Of a stretch of 64,000 nt of DNA, positions 46,924 through 55,915 are shown piece after piece. The notes under the pieces are model-generated. The model ran no database searches. It saw only the letters and a program-made list of their open reading frames with translations, and was not told where the DNA came from. Position numbers and translations under genes: made by a program. The first letter of the stretch is position 1. Every line of letters begins with the position of its first letter. The DNA is from Pseudobutyrivibrio xylanivorans DSM 14809 (GTDB lineage Bacteria; Bacillota; Clostridia; Lachnospirales; Lachnospiraceae), in assembly GCF_900141825.1 (NCBI RefSeq), contig NZ_FQYQ01000001.1, positions 124,001-188,000 on the forward strand, given 5' to 3'.

Positions 46924-48573
46924 ATGCAAAAGATTTTTGTTAATCAGGTTGGTTTTATGCCAAAAGAGGCGAAGAAGGCGGTTTTAAATTTTGATGCTCC
47001 AGAATTTAAGCTTGTAGATGAAGCAGGGGCTACCGTTTTTGAGGGGAAGACCAGCCATTTTGGTACAGATGATATTTCTGGAGAGGACACTTTTGTTGCA
47101 GACTTTAGCGACTTCAAAGGAACTGATTCAGAGGGGAAGCTTAAGGTTGTAGCTGGTGGGGCTACAAGTGCTGGCTTTGAAATTACAGAAAGTGTATATG
47201 ACAAGCTGATGCACGATATTTGCAAGTGCTTCTATTATCTTCGTTGTGGAGATGCCCTTGATAAGAAATATGCAGGAGAGTACTATCATGAGGCTTGCCA
47301 TCTTTCAAAGGCTACTGTATATGGTGAGGAAGTGGAGCCTGTAGATGTAAGTGGTGGCTGGCATGATGCAGGAGATTATGGTCGCTATTCTACAGCAGGT
47401 GCTGTGGCCTTAGCACATCTTTTATATGGTGTCAGATTTTTCGACAATCTTCTTGATGTGAAATTTGAGATTCCTGAGGAGAAGTGCGAAAAGGGAGTTC
47501 TTCCAAATATTCTTGCAGAGGCAAAGGTGGAGTTGGATTTCCTTATGAAGATGCAGCGCGAAAATGGTAGCGTTTGGCACAAGGTGACTACCTTTAGTCA
47601 TGCACCATTTATCATGCCAGAGGAAGATAAGTCAGAGCTTTTCTTATTCAGCGTATCGTCTCTTGCAACAGCTGATATTGCTGCAGTATTTGCACTGGCT
47701 TATACAATTTATCGTAAATACGATACCGCATATGCGAATTTATTAATGGAGCGTTCTATCAAAGCATATGCATGGCTTGAGGCCAATCCAGAGGCAAAAT
47801 TATTCAAGAATGCTGAAGGGTCTAACACTGGAGAATATCCAGAGAACGAGGATAATTCAAATAGATTTTGGGCTGCAGCAGCTTTATTTGAGGCTACTGG
47901 AGAGAAGAAATATTATGACGAGGCTTTAAAGCAGAAGCCACTTATCGAAGCATATGATAAGAGTGATGCTTTCAAAGAATACACAGGCAATATTTTTACA
48001 TGCCTTGGTTGGGGCGATGTGGCAGGACTTGGCTCAATGTCACTTATCTTAAAGGACGACGGCAGTGAGCTTTGCGCATTTGCCAAGGATGCTTTCTTAA
48101 GCGAGGCAGACAGACTTTGCCAGAATGCTAAAACAAACGGCTTTGGCTTATGTATGCTTAAGGAAAACTTCATCTGGGGCAGCAACATGGAGCTTTTGAA
48201 ATATATGATGGTTCTAACTGTTGCTAACACATTAAAGCCAGAGGAGAGATTCGTAAATGCGATAACAGCTGGTCTGGATTATCTTCTTGGCTGCAACAGC
48301 GTGGATGTAAGCTACGTTACAGGAAATGGCGAGAAGGCATACAAGAATCCACATCTTCGCCCAACGGCTGTAGATGATATCGAAGAGCCATGGCCAGGAC
48401 TTGTTTCTGGAGGTCCAAACACAGGTCTTCAGGATGAGCAGGCACAGACACTTCCAAAGGATACTGCACCAATGAAGTGCTACCTGGATCACGTGGATTG
48501 TTATTCTCTTAATGAGATTACAATCTACTGGAACTCTCCACTTGTGTTTGTTATGGCTGGATTACTAAAGTAA
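46924..48573 (+). CDS. GH9 cellodextrinase (cytoplasmic)
   Basis: This 549-residue glycoside hydrolase family 9 enzyme has an N-terminal Ig-like CelD_N domain (about 1-88: FVNQVGFMPKEAKKAV) and an alpha6/alpha6 barrel. Catalytic-base candidates Asp148 and Asp151 lie in GGWHDAGDYGRY, and the acid Glu531 lies in SLNEITIYWNS. HLRPTAVDD-like sequence near 475 replaces the usual HHR motif. No signal peptide or carbohydrate-binding module is present. Length and layout match the Butyrivibrio fibrisolvens cellodextrinase Ced1 as I remember it. It would cut imported cellodextrins alongside the swapped GH3 beta-glucosidase. Confidence 0.9.
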   Translation: MQKIFVNQVGFMPKEAKKAVLNFDAPEFKLVDEAGATVFEGKTSHFGTDDISGEDTFVADFSDFKGTDSEGKLKVVAGGATSAGFEITESVYDKLMHDICKCFYYLRCGDALDKKYAGEYYHEACHLSKATVYGEEVEPVDVSGGWHDAGDYGRYSTAGAVALAHLLYGVRFFDNLLDVKFEIPEEKCEKGVLPNILAEAKVELDFLMKMQRENGSVWHKVTTFSHAPFIMPEEDKSELFLFSVSSLATADIAAVFALAYTIYRKYDTAYANLLMERSIKAYAWLEANPEAKLFKNAEGSNTGEYPENEDNSNRFWAAAALFEATGEKKYYDEALKQKPLIEAYDKSDAFKEYTGNIFTCLGWGDVAGLGSMSLILKDDGSELCAFAKDAFLSEADRLCQNAKTNGFGLCMLKENFIWGSNMELLKYMMVLTVANTLKPEERFVNAITAGLDYLLGCNSVDVSYVTGNGEKAYKNPHLRPTAVDDIEEPWPGLVSGGPNTGLQDEQAQTLPKDTAPMKCYLDHVDCYSLNEITIYWNSPLVFVMAGLLK

Positions 48574-48597
48574 TTCTTTATATTAAGTTAAATAGTA

Positions 48598-48628
48598 GGA
48601 GCTTGCTTGTAGGCAGGCTCCTTTTTTT
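48598..48628 (+). terminator. Terminator after GH9 gene
   Basis: GGAGCTTGC pairs with GCAGGCTCC (one mismatch), followed by seven T. Confidence 0.88.
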
Positions 48629-48704
48629 GGACAATTTTACCTGTGTTTAGGGGTGTAAAATGTGGCTTAGATTTTCAGTAGTTTATCATGGAAGGAAATA
48701 GTGT

Positions 48705-49517
48705 ATGAATTATTCTGTAATAGCCCTTGATTTAGATGGCACACTTTTAAATAGCAAAAAGGAAATTAGCAAACGTAATAAAGAAACTATTATGAAGGCT
48801 GCAAAAGCTGGGGCAAAGATTGTCCTTGCATCAGGCAGACCAGTTCCAGGTGTGAAGAAGATAGCTCATGCTCTGCATCTTGAGGATGTAGGTGGATATA
48901 TCTTAGCCTACAACGGCGGTATGATTATCGATTGTAAGACTGGCGAGGTCCTTCGTCGCGAGACGGTACCTACTGACTATTATCATACAATCGTCCAGAT
49001 TGCCCATAAATTTGGCGTCACACCTCTTACTTATGATGCTGAGGGAATCATTACTACAAAAGCTGACCATGAGTATGTGCAGCTGGAAGCAAGGATTAAC
49101 AACATCCCTGTAAAAGAGGTTTTCCATCTCAACGAGGTGGCTGCACAGGATCCACCTGTAAAGTTTTTAATGGTGGGAGAGCATAAGGTATTAAGACAGG
49201 CAGAGGCTGAGCTTAATGAGAAACTAAAGGGTGAAGTGGAGGTGTTCTTCTCTGAGCCATTTTTCCTTGAAATTACCCCACGAGGAATCGAGAAGGCTTC
49301 ATCACTTGAACTTCTTTTGAATCGCATAGGTGTGGAGAGAAAACATCTCATGGCATGCGGTGATGGATTCAATGACATCCCAATGATGAGATATGCAGGT
49401 CTCGCTGTTGCAATGGAAAATGCCCAGAATGAGACTAAGGAATGGGCTGATTACATCGCACCATTAAATGATGAAGATGGTGTTGCTGTGGCAATCGAAA
49501 AATTCGTGTTGACTTAA
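48705..49517 (+). CDS. Cof-type HAD hydrolase
   Basis: This 270-residue sugar-phosphatase-type HAD protein has motif I LDLDGTLLNS (8-17), motif II ASGRP near 44, a C2B cap, Lys near 197 in RGIEKASSLELLL, and motif III GDGFNDIPMM near 223. It belongs to the Cof/YidA group, which dephosphorylates sugar phosphates or FMN-like compounds; substrate unknown. GGAAGGA lies before ATG 48705. Confidence 0.9.
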   Translation: MNYSVIALDLDGTLLNSKKEISKRNKETIMKAAKAGAKIVLASGRPVPGVKKIAHALHLEDVGGYILAYNGGMIIDCKTGEVLRRETVPTDYYHTIVQIAHKFGVTPLTYDAEGIITTKADHEYVQLEARINNIPVKEVFHLNEVAAQDPPVKFLMVGEHKVLRQAEAELNEKLKGEVEVFFSEPFFLEITPRGIEKASSLELLLNRIGVERKHLMACGDGFNDIPMMRYAGLAVAMENAQNETKEWADYIAPLNDEDGVAVAIEKFVLT

Positions 49518-49587
49518 AATGTCCATAGTGTTATAACTGTATTACTACATTTAATACAGCCAATACAGATAGCAAGGAGATTTTGAG

Positions 49588-50181
49588 ATGAAAAAGAGAT
49601 TTTTAGTAATGATTATGACAATGGTAATGGGCTTATCCATGGTAGCTTGTGGAAAGAGCAAAGATGATGACTTCTACAATACAACTAGTGACTGCGGTGT
49701 AGATTTAGATTGCGATGATGACGGTGAAGTTGATGACGGTTTAGCATCAGAGAATCCTCGTGAGGATACATCTGTTTCCAGCGAAGTATATGAGATTAAT
49801 GTTTCTTTAATGGATGATGCTGAGGAAGTATTCAAGACTCTTACAGATAACTGGGGTGATCCATATATAGAGGATTCAGGTGATTACAAGATAGCAACTT
49901 TCGATACTCTTAAGGTTACATATTCTGAAGTTGATGGTAAGAAGGAACTTATAGAGTTTGATGTATATTCTGACTGCTATAAGACAAACAAGGGCATCAC
50001 AATTGCTTCTACACAGGACGATATAAGAGCAGCATACGGTGAGCCATTATGCGAGTACGATGATGGCGATGAGCACTATATGAACTATTTCTATAAGGAT
50101 GGCTTCAGCATCTACTTTACAACTTCTTCTAAGGCTGGTGATGCAGTAACAATGTACCAGATCGTAAAGGGTAGAGGCTAA
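49588..50181 (+). CDS. Uncharacterised lipoprotein
   Basis: This 197-residue protein has a lipoprotein signal with lipobox MVAC (Cys21). A low-complexity acidic linker (about 25-60, many Asp) leads to a small globular domain (about 65-197). That domain repeats the style of SmpA/OmlA-like folds (TLTDNWGDPYIEDSGDYK and ASTQDDIRAAYGEPLCEYDDGDE). This is a distant resemblance only. It should be anchored on the outer face of the membrane. AAGGAG at 49574-49579. Confidence 0.75.
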   Translation: MKKRFLVMIMTMVMGLSMVACGKSKDDDFYNTTSDCGVDLDCDDDGEVDDGLASENPREDTSVSSEVYEINVSLMDDAEEVFKTLTDNWGDPYIEDSGDYKIATFDTLKVTYSEVDGKKELIEFDVYSDCYKTNKGITIASTQDDIRAAYGEPLCEYDDGDEHYMNYFYKDGFSIYFTTSSKAGDAVTMYQIVKGRG

Positions 50182-50269
50182 GAGAATACTATAATTCGGC
50201 AATTTTGCAGGAAAGTGACAAATTATAGTACCGGTCACAACTAAATTTAACAAATAAGACTATAATTAT

Positions 50270-50308
50270 GTAAGCTTCGCTTGATAGACAGGCGGAGCTT
50301 ACTTTTTT
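50270..50308 (+). terminator. Terminator after lipoprotein gene
   Basis: GTAAGCTTCGC pairs with GCGGAGCTTAC (50292-50302), then T6. Confidence 0.88.
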
Positions 50309-50353
50309 ATAATTAAGGAAAATGTTAAAATATTTAACAGAGGTGGTAAAAAT

Positions 50354-51418
50354 ATGAGAAAGACATACTTAGATAATGTTCGTTGGATAACAGTAGTGCT
50401 AGTTGTCATATATCATGTTATTTACATATTCAACGGCGTAGTTGTCCATGGAATCATCGGTCCCTTCAGTGAACATCAGCCACAGGATACATATCAGTAT
50501 ATCGTGTATCCATGGTTTATGTTTTTGCTTTTTGTGGTATCGGGCATGTCAGCTCGCTTCGAGCTGGGCAAACGAACAGAAAAAGAATTCATCAGAGTAA
50601 GGACAAGAAAACTTCTTGTGCCTTCCACAATCGGTCTTCTAGTCTTCGGCTGGGTTCTCGGCTATTACAACATGCTTATAAGCGGTGCATTTGATACTAT
50701 GGGCAATGTACCAAAGCCGGTTCTTTTTCTGATAATGTCAGTCAGTGGTTGTGGCGTTTTGTGGTACATCCAGATGCTTTGGATATTCAGCCTGATTCTG
50801 GTATTGATTAGAAAGATTGAAAAGGACAGATTCTATAATATCTGTGGAAAGGCCAATCTTCTGATAGTCATGCTACTTGTCATCCCAGTATACGGAGCTG
50901 CCCAGATACTTAATACACCGATGATAGTGGTGTACAGATTCGGTATCTACGGACTGGGCTTTTTGATTGGCTATTTTGTACTGTCACATGATGTCGTGAT
51001 GGATAGACTTGGCAATAACTGGCTGATATTAGGTATTCTCGCAGTTGTATCCTGCGTAGCCTTTGTGATTTTATACATAGGTCAGCCTTATGCAGATCAC
51101 GTTGTCTTAGATACAATCATGTGCAACGTTTACACATGGTTTGGAACTATTGGCATACTTGCCTTCATGAAAAAATGGGGCAATTTCGAGAATGCCTTCA
51201 CTAAGTGGATGTGCAAAAAATCCTGGGGCTTATATTTATTCCATTATCTGATGATAGCAGTCAGTGGATGGTATCTGCATACATTATGTCCGGACCTTGC
51301 ACCTGTTATCGTATACCTGCTAGTTGCAATAGCAGCATTTGCAGGTTCATACCTTCTGTATGAGATTATTAGCTGCATACCGTTCATAAGATGGTGTGTT
51401 TTAGGAATAAAAAAGTAG
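50354..51418 (+). CDS. Acyltransferase family 3 membrane protein
   Basis: This 354-residue protein has about ten membrane helices and the acyltransferase_3 N-terminal pattern LDNVRWITVVLVVIYHVIYIF, with the conserved His in the first helix (about residue 21), and RKLLVPSTIG near 90. Such proteins transfer acyl groups to sugars or cell-wall polymers; the target is unknown. AGAGGTGG lies before ATG 50354. Confidence 0.82.
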   Translation: MRKTYLDNVRWITVVLVVIYHVIYIFNGVVVHGIIGPFSEHQPQDTYQYIVYPWFMFLLFVVSGMSARFELGKRTEKEFIRVRTRKLLVPSTIGLLVFGWVLGYYNMLISGAFDTMGNVPKPVLFLIMSVSGCGVLWYIQMLWIFSLILVLIRKIEKDRFYNICGKANLLIVMLLVIPVYGAAQILNTPMIVVYRFGIYGLGFLIGYFVLSHDVVMDRLGNNWLILGILAVVSCVAFVILYIGQPYADHVVLDTIMCNVYTWFGTIGILAFMKKWGNFENAFTKWMCKKSWGLYLFHYLMIAVSGWYLHTLCPDLAPVIVYLLVAIAAFAGSYLLYEIISCIPFIRWCVLGIKK

Positions 51419-51473
51419 AATGGGATTTTGGGGCTTATCAATGGGCTAAAGGAAGTATGGAGGAATAAATAAG

Positions 51474-51506
51474 AGCGGTTATCTCGAAAGAGGTAACTGC
51501 TTTTTT
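51474..51506 (+). terminator. Terminator upstream of the cassette-like array
   Basis: GCGGTTATCTC-GAAA-GAGGTAACTGC, then T6. Its stem words (GGTTATC, GTAACTGC) are related to the terminators at 54741 and 58768. Confidence 0.9.
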
Positions 51507-51603
51507 GTTATTGTTTTGAAGTGTGTATTTCTTGCTGGACTCGCCCAGATTGATATGTAAGGTCTATTGCCTTATTGTGGTATTAAAAATGTAGCCACAG
51601 GGC

Positions 51604-51632
51604 TTTCTTAATGCACAGAAAAACGATATAGT
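51604..51632 (+). promoter_or_regulatory. Possible promoter of the cassette-like array
   Basis: TTTCTT (51604-51609), a 17-base spacer and TATAGT (51627-51632) lie before the first cassette gene. It is weak, but it is the only promoter-like sequence I saw ahead of the array. Confidence 0.3.
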
Positions 51633-51661
51633 AGATAAAAGCGGTTTAAGGAGGGACAATA

Positions 51662-52219
51662 ATGTATTTCGACGCTGAAAACATAACTTGTAAGAGTGGC
51701 AAAGAATTAAAGATTGTATCTATAGGTCCTGATAATGCGGAACAATTTCTTGATTTTATGCATCAAGTATCAGATGATACACATTTTATGTCTAGATATG
51801 GGAATGAGATAGGACAAACAGAGAAAGATATTCTAGCAGAAAGAGAAAGATTAAAAGGACTTTTTGAGGATGAACGCCAAGGTATGATTTCCATTTTTGA
51901 TGGAAACAGAATAATTGGAAATATTGCTATTAAAAATGTAGGTAAGGGCAGAAAAACTAAACACCGTTGTAGTATAGGTCTTGCTGTTAGAAAAGAATAT
52001 CATGGTGAAGGCTTAGGAACCATACTTATGGAATGTGCAATTAGATTTGCTGAAGCTGCTGGATATCAATATATAGAACTAGGCGTCCTTTCAGATAATA
52101 AAACTGCTCAAGGTCTCTATAAAAAAATGGGATTTGAAGAATGGGGACGACTTCCTAACGCATTTATACTTGATGATGGAAGTAGCCTTGATGAAATTAC
52201 TATGTATAAAGCTATATAG
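51662..52219 (+). CDS. GNAT family N-acetyltransferase
   Basis: This 185-residue acetyltransferase has the acetyl-CoA loop in motif A, RKEYHGEGLGTILM (about 113-126), and motif B YIELGVLSDNKTAQGLYKKMGF (about 137-159). The substrate is unknown. AT-rich codon use differs from the core genes. It is the first gene of the cassette-like stretch; 21 bases separate it from the next gene, without the junction motif, so the two may travel as one unit. Confidence 0.9.
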   Translation: MYFDAENITCKSGKELKIVSIGPDNAEQFLDFMHQVSDDTHFMSRYGNEIGQTEKDILAERERLKGLFEDERQGMISIFDGNRIIGNIAIKNVGKGRKTKHRCSIGLAVRKEYHGEGLGTILMECAIRFAEAAGYQYIELGVLSDNKTAQGLYKKMGFEEWGRLPNAFILDDGSSLDEITMYKAI

Positions 52220-52240
52220 TGGATTGGAGGAAGAATTGTT

Positions 52241-52456
52241 ATGAATTGTCCTAAATGCGGAAAAGAAATGAGAACAGGATTTGTCGAGGCAAAGAGTGCA
52301 GGAAGTCTTACGCTAGCTTTTACACAGGTTACCTGGTATCCAGAGGAATATAAAGGCAAATTTATTAAGAAGGAACCAATAACACTTTCATTGCAAGCGG
52401 AAGGTCAATATTGTGATGAGTGCATGACTGTGTTTGCAAGTTTTAATCAGAGATAA
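52241..52456 (+). CDS. Small zinc-ribbon protein (DUF6487-like)
   Basis: This 71-residue protein has CPKCGKE at residues 3-9 and CDECMTVFASF near the C-terminus, a split zinc ribbon around a beta-rich centre. GGAGGAAG precedes ATG 52241. Its stop codon TAA forms the first bases of junction motif copy 1 at 52455. Role unknown. Confidence 0.8.
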   Translation: MNCPKCGKEMRTGFVEAKSAGSLTLAFTQVTWYPEEYKGKFIKKEPITLSLQAEGQYCDECMTVFASFNQR

Positions 52457-52480
52457 ATCGAGATTTGTAGGGAACATGTT

Positions 52481-53395
52481 ATGAAATACAATTTAAACAA
52501 GGAGCTTTCAAAAATGGGAAAGAAAAAAGCTCCATCTAAAATATATTTATATCCATTAGTGAATGTTTTCTTTCAGATGTATGCATGTAAATCAGATGAT
52601 GATGTTCTTGCAACAGACCATTATATTTACGGAAATAATGGTGCAAGGTTAAAAACTATTTTGATTGAACCTAAGCATGCTGAGAAGGAATTACCTTGTA
52701 TTATTTTTTACCATGGTGGAGGCTTTTTATTGAGAGCATCAAAAACTCATTATCAAATAGCCAAATGGTATGCGTCAAAAGCTAGATGCAAGGTGGTTTT
52801 TGCTGATTATCGTTTGTTGCCAAAGTATAAATTTCCAGTTGCGATTGAGGACTGTTTTGAAACATACAAATGGGTATTGAATAATGCTCATACATTAGGT
52901 ATTAATAAAAATAAGATACTATTGGCGGGGGATAGTGCTGGTGCAAATATCTCGGTGGCAGTAACGTTGATGTCAAAGGATAGAAATGTTCCTTGCCCTA
53001 AAGGCAATCTATTGATTTATCCAGTTTTAGATAGGCGGATGAATACGGCATCAATGGAAAAGTATACGGATACGCCAGTATGGGATTCTCGCCGAAATAA
53101 GATGTTTTGGAAAGCTTATTTAAAGGAATATACAAATGAGCAAATAAAGTATGCGTCGCCGATGGAAGCAGAATCTTTAGCGGGTTTTCCTAATACATAT
53201 ATTGAGGTTGCTGAATTTGATTGCTTACATGATGAAGGAATTGAATTTACTAATCGTTTAGAGAATGAAAATGTTGATGTAGTGCTTTATGAAGTAGAGG
53301 GGGCATGTCACGGCTTTGAAGACGTGCTAAATAGCGATCTTTTACATAAATGCATTGATCGTCGAGTAAGATGGATTAAAGAACAATTTTCATAG
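52481..53395 (+). CDS. Alpha/beta hydrolase, HSL-type esterase
   Basis: This 304-residue esterase has the oxyanion motif FYHGGGFLL (about 74-82), nucleophile elbow GDSAGAN (Ser near 152), Asp in EFDCLHDEG (about 247) and His in CHGFED (about 277). It belongs to the hormone-sensitive-lipase family. The substrate is unknown. The ribosome site is weak (AGGGAAC). Junction motif copies lie on both sides. Confidence 0.88.
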   Translation: MKYNLNKELSKMGKKKAPSKIYLYPLVNVFFQMYACKSDDDVLATDHYIYGNNGARLKTILIEPKHAEKELPCIIFYHGGGFLLRASKTHYQIAKWYASKARCKVVFADYRLLPKYKFPVAIEDCFETYKWVLNNAHTLGINKNKILLAGDSAGANISVAVTLMSKDRNVPCPKGNLLIYPVLDRRMNTASMEKYTDTPVWDSRRNKMFWKAYLKEYTNEQIKYASPMEAESLAGFPNTYIEVAEFDCLHDEGIEFTNRLENENVDVVLYEVEGACHGFEDVLNSDLLHKCIDRRVRWIKEQFS

Positions 53396-53427
53396 CACAA
53401 CTTCAAATTTCTCGAGGAGTAGATAAT

Positions 53428-53961
53428 ATGAATATAGTAATATATGGTTCTCAATATGGTACAGCAAAGCGATATGCTGAAGAATTATCAAATCGTCTTG
53501 GATTTGAGTTGAAATCATATGAGGAAGTGGCAGACGTCAATTTATACGATACAATTATTTATGTTGGTGCATTATATGCTGGCGGAGTACTGGGGATGAA
53601 AAAGACATTTAAAGGTATGAAGGATAGCAATGGGCATACGATAATAATTGCTACTGTGGGACTTGCAGATCCAACAGACAAGACGAATACAGATACTATA
53701 AAGAAGGGCATGAAGAATCAACTGCCAACAGAAGTATATGATAAAGCTTCTATTTTCCATTTGAGAGGTGGAATAGATTATTCAAAGCTAGGATTTAAGC
53801 ACAAAACCATGATGGGAATGCTTTATAAAAAAGCTATAACACTGCCGGAAGACAAGAAAACTTCTGAAGTAAGGGCAATGATAGAAACCTATAATAAACA
53901 GGTGGATTTTGTGGATTTAATCACGATAGAGCCAATTGTCAAAGCATGTTTTGAAATATAA
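53428..53961 (+). CDS. Flavodoxin-domain protein (HemG-like)
   Basis: This 177-residue protein starts MNIVIYGSQYGTAKRYAEELS, the FMN phosphate-binding loop of flavodoxins, followed by IIYVGALYAGGVLGMKK and a C-terminal RGGIDYSKLGFKHK. The layout resembles menaquinone-dependent protoporphyrinogen oxidase HemG and related flavodoxins. GAGGAG lies before ATG 53428. Its TAA stop opens junction motif copy 3. Confidence 0.85.
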   Translation: MNIVIYGSQYGTAKRYAEELSNRLGFELKSYEEVADVNLYDTIIYVGALYAGGVLGMKKTFKGMKDSNGHTIIIATVGLADPTDKTNTDTIKKGMKNQLPTEVYDKASIFHLRGGIDYSKLGFKHKTMMGMLYKKAITLPEDKKTSEVRAMIETYNKQVDFVDLITIEPIVKACFEI

Positions 53962-53989
53962 TTCCAGTTTGTTGAGAAGGAGGTTTTAA

Positions 53990-54304
53990 ATGTCTTCAAG
54001 TAAAGATTATTTGGAATTCATTTTAGACCAGCTATCATCACTTGATGAAATTTCATACAAGGCAATGATGGGGGAATATATCATTTATTATCAGGGTAAG
54101 ATTATTGGCGGAATCTATGATGATAGATTTCTTGTTAAACCAACGAAATCTGCAAAACAGATGATGCCTAACGCTCAATATGAAACACCCTATGAGGGAG
54201 CCAAGGAAATGCTTTTGGTTGATGACATAGATAACAAAGATTTCTTGAATATGCTTTTGAATTCTATGGTTGATGAATTGCCTGCTCCAAAGAAAAAGAA
54301 ATAA
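53990..54304 (+). CDS. TfoX N-terminal domain protein
   Basis: This 104-residue protein matches the TfoX/Sxy N-terminal domain: YLEFILDQLSSLDEISYKAMMGEYIIYYQGKIIGGIYDDRFLVKPT, then EGAKEMLLVDD. The C-terminal TfoX domain is absent, as in many stand-alone Firmicute copies, so a competence role is doubtful. GAAGGAGG precedes ATG 53990. Confidence 0.88.
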   Translation: MSSSKDYLEFILDQLSSLDEISYKAMMGEYIIYYQGKIIGGIYDDRFLVKPTKSAKQMMPNAQYETPYEGAKEMLLVDDIDNKDFLNMLLNSMVDELPAPKKKK

Positions 54305-54333
54305 GCAAATCCAATTTGTATGGGAGAACATAG

Positions 54334-54700
54334 ATGGAACTGAAGAGAATAGATTGCAAACTAACAGTCTGTAAGGTAACTGAGGTATCAAGTATCAATT
54401 TAGAGTCGGATTTTTATTTTATTGGTAAGACAGATGAAGAGGTATCGTTAGTTTGTAAAAACAGAAGATACTCCTATAAATACGGTGGAACGAAATGATG
54501 GATGGCGAGGTTTTTGCATTCAAGGAGTTCTTGATTTTTCATTAATAGGAATTTTGTCAAAACTTTCAGGTATTCTTGCAGAGCACAAAATTGGAATCTT
54601 TGCAATATCGACATATAACACAGATTATATTCTTGTAAAAGAAGAAAATTTTGAGCGTGCATTGAACGTATTGGCTGCTGAAGGATATACAGTGGTATAA
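54334..54700 (+). pseudogene. ACT-domain protein, frameshifted
   Basis: The frame from ATG 54334 (MELKRIDCKLTVCKVTEVSS) ends early, and the ACT-domain core continues in another frame (GWRGFCIQGVLDFSLIGILSKLSG to 54700). Removing one A from the A5 run at 54457-54461 restores a continuous protein of about 121 residues, passing through CKTEDTPINTVERNDGW. The product would be a small amino-acid-sensing ACT protein. It is either a decayed gene, a phase-variable homopolymer or a sequence error. Confidence 0.8.
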
Positions 54701-54740
54701 CTTCAAACTTGTCGCCCTAATTGAATGGTGAACGTTACAT

Positions 54741-54770
54741 AGAGCAGTTATCGAAAGATAAACTGCTCTT
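54741..54770. terminator. Terminator ending the first cassette sub-array
   Basis: AGAGCAGTTATC-GAAA-GATAAACTGCTCT. It follows junction motif copy 5 and serves the convergent HTH fragment as well. It is a sibling of the stems at 51474 and 58768. Confidence 0.85.
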
Positions 54771-54994
54771 TATTGTTTCCATATTTTAATTGTAGCCAAG
54801 AGCTTTTCTTTTTGATTATCATTAAGTGTTTTTATTGCATTCCAAAGAGCGTTGTCGGTTGCTGACTTTTGATAGTCTGGTTCTAATTTTCCAACAAGCT
54901 CATCTAAAGTAATTCCCATAAGTTTTGAATAATAAATAAGAAGTCTAAGGGACATTGCAGTACGCCCGTTTTCAACATTACTGATATAGCCCAA
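54770..54994 (-). pseudogene. XRE-family HTH regulator, C-terminal fragment
   Basis: About 74 residues remain: GYISNVENGRTAMSLRLLIYYSKLMGITLDELVG is the recognition helix and end of an XRE/Cro HTH, followed by a short tail. The N-terminal helices and start codon are missing; the listed first codon is a TTG inside the domain. The break near 54995 adjoins an unrelated plus-strand gene fragment, so the sequence was cut by recombination. Confidence 0.75.
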
Positions 54995-54995
54995 G

Positions 54996-55301
54996 CATTA
55001 TCTGAGTTAGAGAAAGAAGCATATTATGAATATCTTGGACCTGTAGAGAGACTGTGTGATAATTTGGATTCAACAGAAAATGATGTGGGATTAATGTTGG
55101 ATTATCTTTTAAGCTTTTGTGGAAATTCAAAAGTGCTTGGTTTATATAAAAAAAGTATGTAGGACATTTTATGAAATATATCAGGCATGTATTTCAGATT
55201 ACATAAAGTACTATCTAGAGGAATATGACCCTGAGGTGTTGACGGAGAATTGTGAAGATTACGTGGATTTAAGTGTAGTTGAGAAAGACAATTCGAAGTA
55301 G
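54996..55301 (+). pseudogene. Decayed gene of unknown function
   Basis: The plus-strand frame reads ALSELEKEAYYEYLGPVERL and on to a stop after A7 at 55148-55154. Deleting one A joins it to the frame that continues VCRTFYEIYQACISDYIKYY and ends at 55301. The joined product is about 100 residues, helical, rich in Tyr, Glu and Leu. The 5' end is missing at the junction with the HTH fragment. Family not recognised. Confidence 0.6.
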
Positions 55302-55392
55302 AGTTTCTAGATGTAAAACGATAGAATAAAAGATAGGAGAGCTTGACGAGACTTCTGTCGGTTTTTCCGATAAAAGTTCTTGAGGTAGAATA

Positions 55393-55746
55393 ATGAGTAA
55401 AGGTATATTAGAACAAAATAATAATGAAATAGTTCTTTTTGAAACAGAAGATAAGGAAGTTCGACTTGATGTAGCTGTGGATGGAGAAAATGTATGGCTT
55501 AATAGACAGCAAATGGCTGAATTATTTGGTCGTGATGTTAAAACCATTGGTAAGCATATTAATAATGCCTTGAAAGAAGAATTGGATAATTCAACTGTCG
55601 CAAAATTTGCGACAGTTCAACTTGAAGGTGATAGAGAAGTTGAAAGAAGCATTGAACATTATAGTCTAGATATGATTATTTCCGTTGGATATCGAGTAAA
55701 GTCTTCACGTGGTGTCGAATTTAGGCGATGGGCAAAAAGTTATTAG
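55393..55746 (+). pseudogene. RhuM-family protein, C-terminally truncated
   Basis: The 117 residues match the N-terminus of the RhuM/Fic-associated family: VRLDVAVDGENVWLNRQQMAELFGRDVKTIGKHI (DNA-binding-like) and HYSLDMIISVGYRVKSSRGVEFRRWA. Full members are about 300 residues or more; here the frame stops after RRWAKSY. The break lies in an A5 run at 55734-55738, where an unrelated 3' fragment begins. Such genes are common on mobile elements. Confidence 0.8.
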
Positions 55747-55846
55747 CGATGGAGCTCTCGTTGCTATTACACTTATGATTGCAGAATCAAATCCGGAAGA
55801 AAAAGATATCATGACAACATTGGTCATGAATTTATTGAAGATGTAG
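55736..55846 (+). pseudogene. 3' fragment of an unknown gene
   Basis: A frame of 36 residues (KVISDGALVAITLMIAESNP and on to NLLKM) ends at the TAG at 55844-55846, directly before junction motif copy 6. It has no start of its own and is fused out of frame to the RhuM fragment. This looks like the surviving end of a cassette. Confidence 0.55.
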
Positions 55847-55915
55847 GCAAATCGACGTTTGTAGAATTGTAGCTTGCTTGAAGCATGCCAAATCGGGGGA
55901 TTGGAGGGGTAAATC

